In this document: piece after piece, positions 6,797-15,347 of the stretch
Numbering within the stretch: the first letter of the stretch is position 1
Layout of the letters: every line of letters begins with the position of its first letter
Source of the DNA: Phosphoribacter sp044220725
GTDB taxonomy: Bacteria; Actinomycetota; Actinomycetes; Actinomycetales; Dermatophilaceae
Assembly (NCBI GenBank): GCA_044220725.1
Contig: JBGAQN010000026.1
Location: forward strand, 1 to 29,101
Direction: 5' to 3'
Length of the DNA: 29,101 bases
Notes under the pieces: generated by a model
What the model saw: the letters and a program-made list of their open reading frames with translations, nothing else
The model's database searches: none
Told to the model about the DNA's origin: nothing
Made by a program: the position numbers and the translations under genes

Positions 6797-8617
6797 ATGG
6801 CGTTCAACCCTCGCACCCGGGGTCCCCGACGGACCCTGTGGTCCCTGGCGGCACTCACCGCTGCATTGTTCGTGCTGTTGCTTTCGGTCAATCGCTGGGG
6901 GACGGGCCAGCTGAGCCCGAAACTCGGGCTGGACCTTGAGGGCGGCACTCAGATGATTCTCGAGCCCGTGCTTGCCGATCCCACCGCTCAGGTCAGCGCC
7001 GGCCAGCTGGAGAAAGCCCGGGACATCATCGCCCAGCGCGTCGATTCCAACGGCGTGACCGAAGCGGAGATCTCGACGCAGAGCGGCCGTAACATCGTTA
7101 TTTCCATCCCTGGCCAGCCTGACGCCAAGACCCTCGACCAGATCCGCAAGCCGTCCCAGCTTCGTTTCCGGGCGGTCTTGTTGACCGGCGCCGGAATCCC
7201 GCCCAGCGCAACGACGGCCACGTCGACCATCACCGGAACGGCGACCAGCGAGCCAACGGCGACGACCCCGAAGCCGGTCTTCACGATGGACCCCCCGGCC
7301 ACGACCGCCGTTGTCACCCCGACGGCCTCGACTCCGGCCACCAGCGGAAACGCCGTCGTGCCCCCTGCTCTGGTCGCTGACACCTCGTCCCCGACGACGA
7401 CCTCGTCTGCGTCCGGAACGGCTGCCTCAACGTCCACGCCAACCTCGAGCTCAGCACCACCGAACGCATCGGACCTGTCGTGGGCCACCCCGGCGTTGCA
7501 GGCGGAGTTCGCCGCCTTGGATTGTTCGAAAGCGGGAGCTGTCAACGATTTCGTTGACGAGCCGACCAAGCCGCTGGTCACCTGTGCTACCAACCGAACC
7601 GAGAAGTACATCCTCGGGCCGGTCGAGCTTGATGGCACCGACATCGCCGACGCGACCTCGGGCTACCAAGTCGGCAACAACGGCCAGCCAACCAACGTGG
7701 TTGAGGTGCGCCTCAACTTCACCAGCGACGGCGCGAAGAAGTTCACCGATGTGACGACCCGGCTCTACGCACTCAAGGCGAGTGATGAGACGCGCAACCG
7801 CTTTGCGATCGTCCTGGACAAGCAGGTGATTTCGGCACCGTCGACGAACGCGGTCATCGCCAACGGCCAGGCGTCGATCACCGGCAGCTTCACCATCGAG
7901 TCGGCTCGGGCCTTGGCCCAACAGCTGAAGTTCGGCGCGTTGCCGATGTCATTCGCCCTGCAAACTCAGGACGACATCAGCCCCACCTTGGGCAAGGAAC
8001 AACTCGCCCTCGGCTTGCTTGCCGGCGCTATCGGCCTGCTCCTGGTCGTGATCTATTCGCTCCTGCAATACCGTCTGCTCGGGATGGTCACGGTTGCTTC
8101 GCTGATCGTGGCCGCTGTGCTGGCCTACGGTGTCATTACCGTGCTCGGTTGGTCGCACAATTTCCGCCTGACCATGGCCGGCGTCACGGGTGTCATCGTC
8201 TCGATCGGTGTGACCGCAGACTCGTTCATCGTCTACTTCGAACGGATCCGAGACGAGGTCCGTGAAGGGCGACCTCTGGTGACTGCGGTCGACTCTGGGT
8301 GGAAGCGGGCGAAGCGAACGATTCTGGCCGCCGATGCCGTGAACATGCTCGCGGCCGCCGTGCTCTTCCTCCTGGCCGCCTCCAATGTCCGCGGGTTCGC
8401 TTTCACCCTGGGTGTCATGACCCTCATCGACCTCGCAGTTGTGTTCCTCTTCACTCACCCACTCGTGTCCATACTCGCGCATACGAAGTTCTTCGGGGGC
8501 GGGCACCCGTGGTCCGGCTTGGATCCCGATCGGTTGGGTGCCAAGACCAGGTATGCCGGTGCCGGTCGATTCACGACACCCGCCCGTTCCGGGGGAGCCA
8601 AGGAGGCGACGGTCTAA
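6797..8617 (+). CDS. secD: Protein translocase subunit SecD
   Basis: RND-family subunit that uses the proton motive force to finish protein export, paired with SecF. A first membrane helix (about 17-35) is followed by the D1 motif LGLDLEGGTQMIL, a large extracytoplasmic P1 domain, and five C-terminal helices including LGLLAGAIGLLLVVIYSLLQYR and GVIVSIGVTADSFIVYFERIRDE. Length is 606 residues. A Thr/Ser/Pro/Ala-rich insertion of about 100 residues (roughly 130-230) interrupts P1; mycobacterial SecD also has a low-complexity insert there, so this is lineage-typical though long. I chose ATG 6797 because AAGGAT lies 6 nt upstream; GTG 6782, overlapping the yajC stop, is the alternative. Its stop overlaps secF (TAATG). 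Confidence 0.96.
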   Translation: MAFNPRTRGPRRTLWSLAALTAALFVLLLSVNRWGTGQLSPKLGLDLEGGTQMILEPVLADPTAQVSAGQLEKARDIIAQRVDSNGVTEAEISTQSGRNIVISIPGQPDAKTLDQIRKPSQLRFRAVLLTGAGIPPSATTATSTITGTATSEPTATTPKPVFTMDPPATTAVVTPTASTPATSGNAVVPPALVADTSSPTTTSSASGTAASTSTPTSSSAPPNASDLSWATPALQAEFAALDCSKAGAVNDFVDEPTKPLVTCATNRTEKYILGPVELDGTDIADATSGYQVGNNGQPTNVVEVRLNFTSDGAKKFTDVTTRLYALKASDETRNRFAIVLDKQVISAPSTNAVIANGQASITGSFTIESARALAQQLKFGALPMSFALQTQDDISPTLGKEQLALGLLAGAIGLLLVVIYSLLQYRLLGMVTVASLIVAAVLAYGVITVLGWSHNFRLTMAGVTGVIVSIGVTADSFIVYFERIRDEVREGRPLVTAVDSGWKRAKRTILAADAVNMLAAAVLFLLAASNVRGFAFTLGVMTLIDLAVVFLFTHPLVSILAHTKFFGGGHPWSGLDPDRLGAKTRYAGAGRFTTPARSGGAKEATV

Positions 8618-9774
8618 TGGTCAACTTCGCGCAGATCGGCAATGATCTCTACACCGGGCGTCGCTCCATCGATTTCATCGGCCGGCAGAAGCGTTGGTAC
8701 GCCATCTCCGGAATTCTGATCATTCTGGCCCTCATTGGCATCCTGGCCCGTGGGTTGAACTTTGGGATCGAGTTCCGCGGCGGGTCGGAGTTCCGACTCT
8801 CCGGCGTAACCGACACCTCCGGTTATGAAGAGAAGGCAAAGGCCGCCATCGCTCAAGCCGGGATCGATGGCAATGTGTTGTCCACCGTCATCGGCGGTAA
8901 CAACGTCCGAGTCCAGAGCGAGGCGGCAGGCGACCACAATGAGGCGGCCAAGGCGGCTCTTGCCACGAGTTTTGGGCTAGAGCCGACGTCGGTGTCAGCC
9001 TCTCTCATCGGTCCCTCGTGGGGTGCGTCGGTGAGCGAGAAGGCCATCCAGGCGCTTGTCGTCTTCCTGTTACTGGTCGCACTCGTGATGGCGGTCTACT
9101 TCCGGACGTGGAAGATGGCTGTCTCCGGCTTGGTCGCCCTCCTGCACGACCTCGTCATCACCGTGGGGATCTACGCCCTGTTCGGCTTCGAGATCACCCC
9201 ATCGTCGATGATTGGCTTCCTGACGATTCTGGGCTACTCGCTCTACGACACGGTCGTCGTCTTCGACAAAGTCCGGGAGAACACCGCCGAGGCGATGGGC
9301 AGCCGCCGCCAGTCGTATGCCGATGCCGCAAACCTCGCAGTGAATCAGACCCTGGTGCGTTCGATCAACACGACGGTTGTCGCCCTGCTGCCGATCTTCG
9401 CCATCTTGGTGGTGGGCTTCACCAAACTCGGTCCGGGAACACTGCTAGACCTGTCGCTGGCGTTGTTCGTGGGGATCGCAGTCGGCGCTTACTCCTCCAT
9501 CTTCATCGCCACACCGCTGTTGGTCGACCTTCGTCGAGGCGAACCGGCAATCGTGGATCTGGCGAAATACGCTGACAAGATGCACGCGCGCGAAACCGCA
9601 CTGGTGGGGGCCGCCGGCTCCCAGCTGGACACACCGGCGGACGCGCGCCATAGCGGCTCGGTGATCCAGGACGCGGCGGCTACGGACGTGGATGCCAGCG
9701 GTCGGCCGGTCCACAAGTGGGCCGCCACCGGCCCGCGTCATCAGCCCAAGCGTCCGCCTCGGTCCCGCCGCTGA
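8617..9774 (+). CDS. secF: Protein translocase subunit SecF
   Basis: Partner of SecD in the SecDF-YajC complex of the cytoplasmic membrane. The 385-residue protein shows helix 1 (YAISGILIILALIGILARGLNFGIEFRGGSEF, ending in the SecF FRGG motif), a small periplasmic-type domain, then five helices with GLVALLHDLVITVGIYALFGFEITPSSMIGFLTILGYSLYDTVVVFDKVREN, the most conserved stretch. The C-terminal 60 residues form a polar tail ending in PPRSRR. The ATG shares one base with the secD stop and has AGGAGG 11 nt upstream. Codon use in secD and secF is visibly less GC-biased than in the right half of the window. Confidence 0.97.
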   Translation: MVNFAQIGNDLYTGRRSIDFIGRQKRWYAISGILIILALIGILARGLNFGIEFRGGSEFRLSGVTDTSGYEEKAKAAIAQAGIDGNVLSTVIGGNNVRVQSEAAGDHNEAAKAALATSFGLEPTSVSASLIGPSWGASVSEKAIQALVVFLLLVALVMAVYFRTWKMAVSGLVALLHDLVITVGIYALFGFEITPSSMIGFLTILGYSLYDTVVVFDKVRENTAEAMGSRRQSYADAANLAVNQTLVRSINTTVVALLPIFAILVVGFTKLGPGTLLDLSLALFVGIAVGAYSSIFIATPLLVDLRRGEPAIVDLAKYADKMHARETALVGAAGSQLDTPADARHSGSVIQDAAATDVDASGRPVHKWAATGPRHQPKRPPRSRR

Positions 9775-9776
9775 CA

Positions 9777-10307
9777 ATGAGCGACGCGCGGTTGCGCCAA
9801 CTGGTCCTGGACCACCTGCGCGAGATTCCTGACTTCCCCCAGCCCGGGGTGATGTTTAAAGACTTCACCCCGCTGCTCGCGGACGCGGATGCGTTGCGGG
9901 CGGTCGCCGATCACGTCGCGCAGCGGTATGCCGGTCGCGTCGACGCCGTGGTGGGAATCGAGGCCCGGGGGTTCATTCTCGGAGCAGCCGCGGCATACGC
10001 CATGGGAGTGGGGTTCGTCCCGGTCCGTAAGGCCGGGAAACTCCCGGGCGAGACCTACCAAGCCACCTACATCCTCGAATACGGCACGGCGACTCTTGAG
10101 ATCCACGTCGATGCCTTCATGGACGGCCAACGGGTCCTCGTTATGGACGATGTGCTGGCTACGGGTGGGACGGCCGCAGCCACGTGCGAATTGGTCGAAC
10201 GAGCCGGCGGGCAGGTCGTCGCCGTCGACGTCGTGCTGGAGTTGGGCTTCCTGCGCGGTCGCGATGCCCTACCCGGGCGCGAGGTCTTCTCCCTCCTCGT
10301 CGACTGA
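9777..10307 (+). CDS. apt: Adenine phosphoribosyltransferase
   Basis: Purine salvage enzyme converting adenine and PRPP to AMP. The 176-residue protein carries the family start (IPDFPQPGVMFKDFTPLL), the VGIEARGFILGAA loop, and the PRPP-binding motif VLVMDDVLATGGTAA (about 120-134). The ATG at 9777 lies 2 bp after the secF stop, so it probably belongs to the secDF transcript. The position between secF and rel is the standard actinobacterial order. Two GTATGCCG-family copies lie 66 bp apart in opposite orientation, encoding RYAGRV and AAYAMG. Confidence 0.96.
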   Translation: MSDARLRQLVLDHLREIPDFPQPGVMFKDFTPLLADADALRAVADHVAQRYAGRVDAVVGIEARGFILGAAAAYAMGVGFVPVRKAGKLPGETYQATYILEYGTATLEIHVDAFMDGQRVLVMDDVLATGGTAAATCELVERAGGQVVAVDVVLELGFLRGRDALPGREVFSLLVD

Positions 10308-10340
10308 CCTCGGCGGTCCGAACGCCCTGGCGGAGCCGAC

Positions 10341-10346
10341 TACACT
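10341..10346 (+). promoter_or_regulatory. Probable -10 box of leaderless rel promoter
   Basis: TACACT fits TANNNT and lies 6 nt before the rel ATG at 10353. There is no Shine-Dalgarno sequence between, so the mRNA probably starts at the A of ATG. No clear -35 is visible. Confidence 0.55.
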
Positions 10347-10352
10347 TCGGGC

Positions 10353-12713
10353 ATGACCGAGCAGGTCGCAGGCCCCGAACCGGCTCCGGTGACCGTCTTG
10401 GTCCCTGGGCCGTCGCCGAGCGCCGCGCCTGGACTGATCGCGGGTTTGCCGCTGAGCGCCACTCAACCGCGCCTGCGGGACCGGCTGGCCAGGTTGGGCA
10501 CCCCCAAGGCGCCGGTCAATATCGCCCTCGAACCCATCCTGCAGAGCCTTCGCGAACACCATCCCAAAGCGGATGTGTCATTGCTGCAGCGAGCCTTCGA
10601 GGTCGCCCAGCGGCAACACCAGGGACAGACCCGCAAGAGCGGCGACGACTACATCACCCACCCGCTGTCGGTGACCCAGATTCTGGCCGACCTCGGCATG
10701 ACGCCCCCGACTCTTGCGGCGGCGCTACTGCACGACACCGTCGAGGATACGGCATACGGGCTAGAAGATCTGCGCCGCGACTTCGGCGACGAGATCGCCC
10801 AACTTGTCGACGGCGTAACCAAACTCGACAAGGTCACCTGGGGCGAAGCGGCTAAGGCCGAGACGGTGCGCAAGATGGTCGTGGCGATGGCCAGGGACAT
10901 CCGGGTGCTGGTCATCAAACTTGCCGACCGGCTGCATAACGCGCGAACGTGGCGGCACGTGTCGCGAGAGTCGGCCGAGACCAAGGCGCAGGAGACGCTG
11001 GAGATCTACGCGCCACTGGCCCACCGACTGGGGATGAACACGATCAAGTGGGAATTGGAGGACCTGGCCTTCCAGGCCCTTTACCCCAAGATGTATGACG
11101 AGATCGTCGGCCTGGTGGCTGCTCGGGCTCCCGCTCGGGAAGAGTTCCTCGCCCGGGTCCGCGGTGAGGTGGCCGAGGATCTCAAAGCGGCGGGGATCAA
11201 GGCCACGGTGACCGGCAGGCCCAAGCACTACTACTCGGTCTACCAAAAGATGATTTTGCGGGGTCGGGACTTCGAGGAGATCTACGATCTCGTCGGGGTG
11301 CGCGTGCTCGTCGAGACTGTCCGGGACTGCTATGGCGCGCTCGGCTCGCTGCACGCCCGGTGGAATCCCGTGCCGGGCCGCTTCAAGGACTACATCGCCA
11401 TCCCCAAGTTCAACATGTACCAGTCCCTGCACACGACGGTCATCGGTCCGCAAGGTAAGCCGGTCGAGATCCAGATCCGCACCCATACGATGCACCGGCG
11501 GGCCGAGTACGGCGTCGCGGCACACTACAAGTACAAGGAAGACCACAAGCGCGGGGGACGCAGTGCGCCAGTGGAGTCCGGCTCACTGGCTGAGACCGCT
11601 TGGTTGCGGCGCCTGCTGGACTGGCAACGGGAGATCAGCGACCCCGGCGAGTTCCTCGACTCGCTGCGCTTCGATCTGGGCGGCGGAGAAGTCTTCGTCT
11701 TCACCCCGAAGGGCTCGGTCGTCTCGCTCCCGGCCGGCTCGACTCCGGTGGACTTCGCGTATGCCGTGCACACCGAAGTGGGGCACCACTGCATTGGCGG
11801 GCGCGTCAACGGCCGCCTGGCGCCCCTGGACTCGGTGTTGGAGAACGGCGACTCCGTCGAGATCCTCACCTCCAAGGCCGACGGAGCCGGGCCTTCGCGG
11901 GACTGGCTCTCGTTCGTCAAGAGCCCGCGGGCCCGGAACAAGATCCGGCAGTGGTTCACCAAGGAACGGCGTGAAGAGGCCATCGAGCAGGGCAAGGACG
12001 CGATCGCCAAGTACCTGCGCAAACAGGGTCATCCACTGCACCGGTTGATGTCAGCCGAGAGCCTCACCGCAGTGGCCGGAGATCTGCGATATGCCGACAT
12101 CGACAGCCTCTTTGCGGCCGTCGGGGACGGCAACGTCTCAGCCCAGCATGTCGTTTCCCGACTCGTTGCCGCGCTCGGCGGCCATGAGGCCACCGAAGAG
12201 GACCTGGCCGAAGCGACCATTCCGTCTCGAGCCCGAAGCCGCGTCCGCAGTGGTGACCCCGGTGTTGTTGTCGTCGGCGCTGACGATGTCTGGGTGAAGG
12301 TCGCCAGGTGCTGCACACCGGTGCCGGGTGACCAGATCCTCGGCTTCATCACCCGTGGCAACGGGGTTTCGGTGCACCGTGAGGATTGCACGAATGCCGA
12401 GGCGCTGCGAGCAGAGCCGGATCGGTTGATCGCCGTGGCCTGGGATCCGTCAGCGGCGAGTGTCTTCCTCGTGCAACTCCAGGTGGAGGCACTGGATCGC
12501 AACCGGCTGCTCTCGGACATTACCCGGGCCATCTCCGACCACCATGTCAACATCCTCGCGGCGTCGGTTCAGACGACCCGCAACCGCGTGGCGACCTCCC
12601 GGTTCACCTTCGAGATGGGCGATCCAGGGCACCTCGATCACGTCATCGCGGCGATCCTCAAGGTCGAAGGGGTCTTCGATGTCTACCGAATCACCGGGAC
12701 CAAACGCGACTGA
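10353..12713 (+). CDS. rel: Bifunctional (p)ppGpp synthetase/hydrolase RelA/SpoT
   Basis: Makes and degrades the alarmone (p)ppGpp in response to uncharged tRNA on ribosomes. Domains in order: HD hydrolase (His 103 in DDYITHP, His 127-Asp 128 in LLHDTVEDT, and KLADRLHN), synthetase (GRPKHYYSVYQKM, YDLVGVRVLV, RFKDYIAIPK with Arg 343, EIQIRT), TGS (EVFVFTPKGSVVSLPAGSTPVDFAYAVH), a zinc-finger/RIS-type region with CCTPVPGD, and a C-terminal ACT domain. The intact HD motif and the RFKD (RxKD) loop mark a bifunctional long Rel. Length 786 is typical for actinobacteria, including an unconserved N-terminal tail of about 55 residues. A leaderless start is inferred. It ends 35 bp from the convergent DUF349 gene. 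Confidence 0.97.
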   Translation: MTEQVAGPEPAPVTVLVPGPSPSAAPGLIAGLPLSATQPRLRDRLARLGTPKAPVNIALEPILQSLREHHPKADVSLLQRAFEVAQRQHQGQTRKSGDDYITHPLSVTQILADLGMTPPTLAAALLHDTVEDTAYGLEDLRRDFGDEIAQLVDGVTKLDKVTWGEAAKAETVRKMVVAMARDIRVLVIKLADRLHNARTWRHVSRESAETKAQETLEIYAPLAHRLGMNTIKWELEDLAFQALYPKMYDEIVGLVAARAPAREEFLARVRGEVAEDLKAAGIKATVTGRPKHYYSVYQKMILRGRDFEEIYDLVGVRVLVETVRDCYGALGSLHARWNPVPGRFKDYIAIPKFNMYQSLHTTVIGPQGKPVEIQIRTHTMHRRAEYGVAAHYKYKEDHKRGGRSAPVESGSLAETAWLRRLLDWQREISDPGEFLDSLRFDLGGGEVFVFTPKGSVVSLPAGSTPVDFAYAVHTEVGHHCIGGRVNGRLAPLDSVLENGDSVEILTSKADGAGPSRDWLSFVKSPRARNKIRQWFTKERREEAIEQGKDAIAKYLRKQGHPLHRLMSAESLTAVAGDLRYADIDSLFAAVGDGNVSAQHVVSRLVAALGGHEATEEDLAEATIPSRARSRVRSGDPGVVVVGADDVWVKVARCCTPVPGDQILGFITRGNGVSVHREDCTNAEALRAEPDRLIAVAWDPSAASVFLVQLQVEALDRNRLLSDITRAISDHHVNILAASVQTTRNRVATSRFTFEMGDPGHLDHVIAAILKVEGVFDVYRITGTKRD

Positions 12714-12748
12714 CCGACGCTGAACGGCCCCCACCGAGGGTATGCCGC

Positions 12749-14305
12749 TCAGCGGCCGCCAAACTCGGCCAAGCCGGCCCGCGCCTGGTCCAGCCATTGC
12801 CGGCGGACGTCCAGGGCAGCTTGTGCGTCGGCCACCTTCTTGGCCTGGCCCGAGGCTGTCGCTGCAGCAAGGTCCTTCTCCAGCGAGGCGACGGCCTTCT
12901 CTAGCTGCTCCACCAGGCTACTGGCGCGGGCTGCGGCTTCTGGGTTAGAGGATCCCCAGCGGCGGTCTTCGGCGTCACGCACGGCTTGCTCAACCCGGCG
13001 CATCGCTTGTTCGGTTCGGTCCAGGTCGGCGCGTGGGACCTTGCCCGCCTTATCCCACTTGTCTTGGATGATCCGCAGGGCGGCCTTGGCTTTCTCGAGA
13101 TCGGTGACGGGCAGGATCGCCTCGGCGTCAGCCAAGAGCGCCTCTTTGACCGCTAGGTTGGCGCGGAAGGAGTCTTCTTCGGCCTGGACGACTGCGTCCT
13201 TGGCGCTGAAGAAGCTGTCCTGGGCCGCCTTGAAGCGTTGCCACAGTGCGTCGTCGTCTGCCCGGCCAGCCCGGCCCGCAAGCCGCCACTCATCCATGAG
13301 GCGTTTGAACGCTCCGGCCGTGGCCATCCAGTCACGGCTGGGGGCCAGGCGCTCGGCCTCGGCGACAAGTCGTTCCTTAGCGGTTTTGGCCGCGTCGTGT
13401 GCGCTGTCGAGCGCGGCGAAGTGGGTCCGCCGGGCCTTGTCGAAAGAGTTGCGAGCGGTGGAGAACCGATGCCACAGGGCGGCCTCGACGTCTTTGTCCA
13501 GACGAGGGCCGGTGCGCTGCTGAGCCTTCCAGTCCTCCAGCAACTCCCGCATCCGGGCCCCGCTGGCCTTCCACTGGATCTTGTGTTCTGGTTGGCCGCT
13601 GATCTGTTCGGCTTCAGCCACCAACTCCTGCCGATGAGTGGTCGCGGAGGCCTTCGCGGCAGCGCGAGCGGCTGCATCGGCCTCGCGGCGGGTGGCGATG
13701 GCCGCATCGATGTCGTTGAGGTGTTGGTCGAGCGCGGCGAGATCGCCGACAACGCGGGCCTCTGCCACCTGGGAGCGCAGTTTGGCCACCGCTTCGCTGG
13801 CTTCCTTTGCGGCCATTTCGGTGTGTGTGACCCGTTGGTGGAGAAGCTGCAGGCTCGCTGCCAATTCGTCGTACTTGCGCCCGAAGTACGCCAGCGCCTC
13901 CGCATTCGAGACTCCGGGGTATGAGCCGACCTCACGATCGCCGTCCGGGGTGACGACGTAGACGATGCCGTCGGTGCCGACCCGTCCGAACGCAGACGTG
14001 GCGGGTGCTCCGGCGCTGCGGGCGAACAGGGCCGGAGACGGCACGGGAGCGGTCGTGGGCACCTCCGGCGTCGGCTGTGCCTCCTCGGGTCCATCGGCAG
14101 AGCCGTCTGGGTCAACCGCGGCGCGGCCCTCCTCGGTGGAGCCCCCATGGGGAGCTCCGGTCACCTCAGCTTCGGTCACTGGACCCTCGGTCACCAGCTG
14201 GGCTTCGGGTGCGTCAGCCTCCGTGGCGTCCGGCTCGGTCACCAGCTGGCCTTCGAGTGTTTGGGCCTCGGTGGCGTCGGGTTCGGGAATGTGTGGCTCG
14301 GTCAT
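12749..14305 (-). CDS. DUF349 domain-containing protein
   Basis: A 518-residue, highly charged, mostly helical protein. The first 120 or so residues are acidic and low complexity (EPDATEA and QLVTE repeats). A short conserved segment FGRVGTDGIVYVVTPDGDREVGSYPGVSNAEALAYFGRKYDEL follows. Three successive three-helix DUF349 units come next, each with a Trp-rich core (KIQWKASGARMRELLEDWKAQQ...LWHRFSTARNSF; DWMATAGAFKRLMDEWRLAGRAGRADDDALWQRFKAAQDSFF; KAKAALRIIQDKWDKAGKVPRADLDRTEQAMRRVEQAV), then a coiled-coil tail. The function of the family is not firmly known. The ATG at 14305 has GAAGGG upstream and lies 2 bp after the cyclophilin stop, so the two reversed genes form an operon. No GTATGCCG copy lies inside it. 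Confidence 0.93.
   Translation of the reverse strand: MTEPHIPEPDATEAQTLEGQLVTEPDATEADAPEAQLVTEGPVTEAEVTGAPHGGSTEEGRAAVDPDGSADGPEEAQPTPEVPTTAPVPSPALFARSAGAPATSAFGRVGTDGIVYVVTPDGDREVGSYPGVSNAEALAYFGRKYDELAASLQLLHQRVTHTEMAAKEASEAVAKLRSQVAEARVVGDLAALDQHLNDIDAAIATRREADAAARAAAKASATTHRQELVAEAEQISGQPEHKIQWKASGARMRELLEDWKAQQRTGPRLDKDVEAALWHRFSTARNSFDKARRTHFAALDSAHDAAKTAKERLVAEAERLAPSRDWMATAGAFKRLMDEWRLAGRAGRADDDALWQRFKAAQDSFFSAKDAVVQAEEDSFRANLAVKEALLADAEAILPVTDLEKAKAALRIIQDKWDKAGKVPRADLDRTEQAMRRVEQAVRDAEDRRWGSSNPEAAARASSLVEQLEKAVASLEKDLAAATASGQAKKVADAQAALDVRRQWLDQARAGLAEFGGR
14186..14290 (-). repeat. Imperfect 48-bp repeats in DUF349 gene 5' end
   Basis: CTCGGTCACCAGCTGG starts at 14186 and again at 14234, a 48-bp (16-codon) in-frame spacing, with similar flanks (TTCG, GGCGTC). 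Read on the minus strand these encode EGQLVTEPDATEADAP and EAQLVTEGPVTEAEVT, with a related EPDATEA unit at the very N-terminus. Acidic, probably disordered. Confidence 0.7.
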
Positions 14306-14307
14306 GA

Positions 14308-15120
14308 TCAGCCCTTCGCCGTCACGGACATCGACAGGATGCTGATCGGCGCCATCGGCGACATGCCATCGCTCGGGCTCACCCCGGCAGCTGCGATTCG
14401 GTTGATGAGATCCATCCCGGCCGTGACCTTGCCGAAGATTGAGTAGCCTCCACCGTCGACCGGCAGCGTGGTGTCCTTGTAGACGATGAAGAACTGGTCG
14501 CCATTGCTGTTCGGGTCGCTCGTCCGCGCCATCGCGACCGTGCCCGCTGGATACTTCCCGTCGGCCGGTGCGTTCTCGATGCCGTAGTGGTAGCCGGGCC
14601 CGGCCCCGGCGCCGGTGCCCGTCGGGTCGCCGCACTGCAGCACCCACAGGCCCTGGTCGTCGCCAGTCAACCGGTGACACGGGCTGGGCGCCCAATAGCC
14701 CGAGTTGCCCAGCAGCACGAATGACGACACCGTGGCTGGCGCCTTGGCACCGTCAAGCTCGATCGTGATCGGTCCGCAGTTGGTGACGACCGTCGCGACA
14801 AAGGTCTTCCCGCGGGCTCCCTCGATGTCCGGGGCCGATGTCACCTTCTTCGGGGCAGCCTGCGGCGCAGGGACCTCCGTGCACCCAGCGAGAACTTTGG
14901 GTGTGGGGGTCGGGGTCGGCGAGACAGTCGCGCTGGACGTGGCCGACGACGTCGCGCTGCTGGAGGCGTCGGAGGTTGCCGTGGATTCGCTGGCGGACGT
15001 CTGGGCCGGTTTGGGGGCTGTGACGACGTTGGCGATCCAGACAAATGCGAGTACGGCGACGAGCACGCCGATGACAGCGAGCACTGGTTGTTTGTCCCGC
15101 ACGGTCCGGACCTCCTCCAT
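14308..15120 (-). CDS. Membrane-anchored cyclophilin-type peptidyl-prolyl isomerase
   Basis: Cyclophilin-fold proline isomerase, probably acting on exported proteins outside the membrane. The 270-residue protein starts with a short cytoplasmic tail and one hydrophobic helix (about 12-33, PVLAVIGVLVAVLAFVWIANVV), then a Ser/Ala/Thr linker (about 40-75), then the cyclophilin domain from KTFVATVVTNCGPITIEL. Catalytic-region motifs are visible: CHRL (Arg), LQCGDPTGTGAG, GTVAMARTSDPNSNGDQFFIVY and YSIFGKVTAGMDLINRI. LAGC before the domain is not at a signal-peptide position, so I do not read it as a lipobox. The ATG at 15120 has AGGAAGG upstream. A cyclophilin beside rel is the usual actinobacterial arrangement. 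Confidence 0.93.
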   Translation of the reverse strand: MEEVRTVRDKQPVLAVIGVLVAVLAFVWIANVVTAPKPAQTSASESTATSDASSSATSSATSSATVSPTPTPTPKVLAGCTEVPAPQAAPKKVTSAPDIEGARGKTFVATVVTNCGPITIELDGAKAPATVSSFVLLGNSGYWAPSPCHRLTGDDQGLWVLQCGDPTGTGAGAGPGYHYGIENAPADGKYPAGTVAMARTSDPNSNGDQFFIVYKDTTLPVDGGGYSIFGKVTAGMDLINRIAAAGVSPSDGMSPMAPISILSMSVTAKG

Positions 15121-15156
15121 GCGCCTTCCTGGCGCGACGACTGCCGACGATCGTCC

Positions 15157-15162
15157 AGTCTA
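15157..15162 (-). promoter_or_regulatory. Probable -10 box for cyclophilin-DUF349 operon
   Basis: On the minus strand this reads TAGACT, a good TANNNT -10 box, 36 nt upstream of the cyclophilin start codon. No convincing -35 is visible. Confidence 0.5.
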
Positions 15163-15194
15163 GGCAAGGAGGCAGGGTGCGCAGACCACCCCGG

Positions 15195-15210
15195 GTCACG
15201 AGTCCGTGAC
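15195..15210. promoter_or_regulatory. Inverted repeat GTCACG-N4-CGTGAC in divergent gap
   Basis: Perfect 6-bp arms around AGTC in the 227-bp gap between the divergent cyclophilin and metallo-hydrolase genes, about 33 bp upstream of the reverse -10 box. A second self-complementary element, GCCGGC-TCC-GCCGGC, lies at 15227-15241. Either could be an operator; no regulator can be named. Confidence 0.35.
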
Positions 15211-15334
15211 GGTTGTCGACCGGTGTGCCGGCTCCGCCGGCAACGGACATGGCGGCTCCCGTGGCCCGAGGGGACAGCGGCATACCCGGGGGTGGGGGTC
15301 ATGGCGAAGCACCCGACGGGACTCTGCACCCCGT

Positions 15335-15340
15335 TAGGCT
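15335..15340 (+). promoter_or_regulatory. Probable -10 box of leaderless metallo-hydrolase promoter
   Basis: TAGGCT lies exactly 7 nt before the GTG at 15348, with no ribosome binding site between, the same arrangement as at tyrA and the NERD helicase (TAGCCT, 7 nt). Confidence 0.55.
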
Positions 15341-15347
15341 CACGGGC

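Noticed and set aside
12744..12756. GCCGC-TCA-GCGGC hairpin between convergent rel and DUF349 genes as a terminator
   Set aside because: The stem is only 5 bp (or 6 with a 1-base loop), its loop is the DUF349 stop codon, and no T-rich tail follows on either strand.
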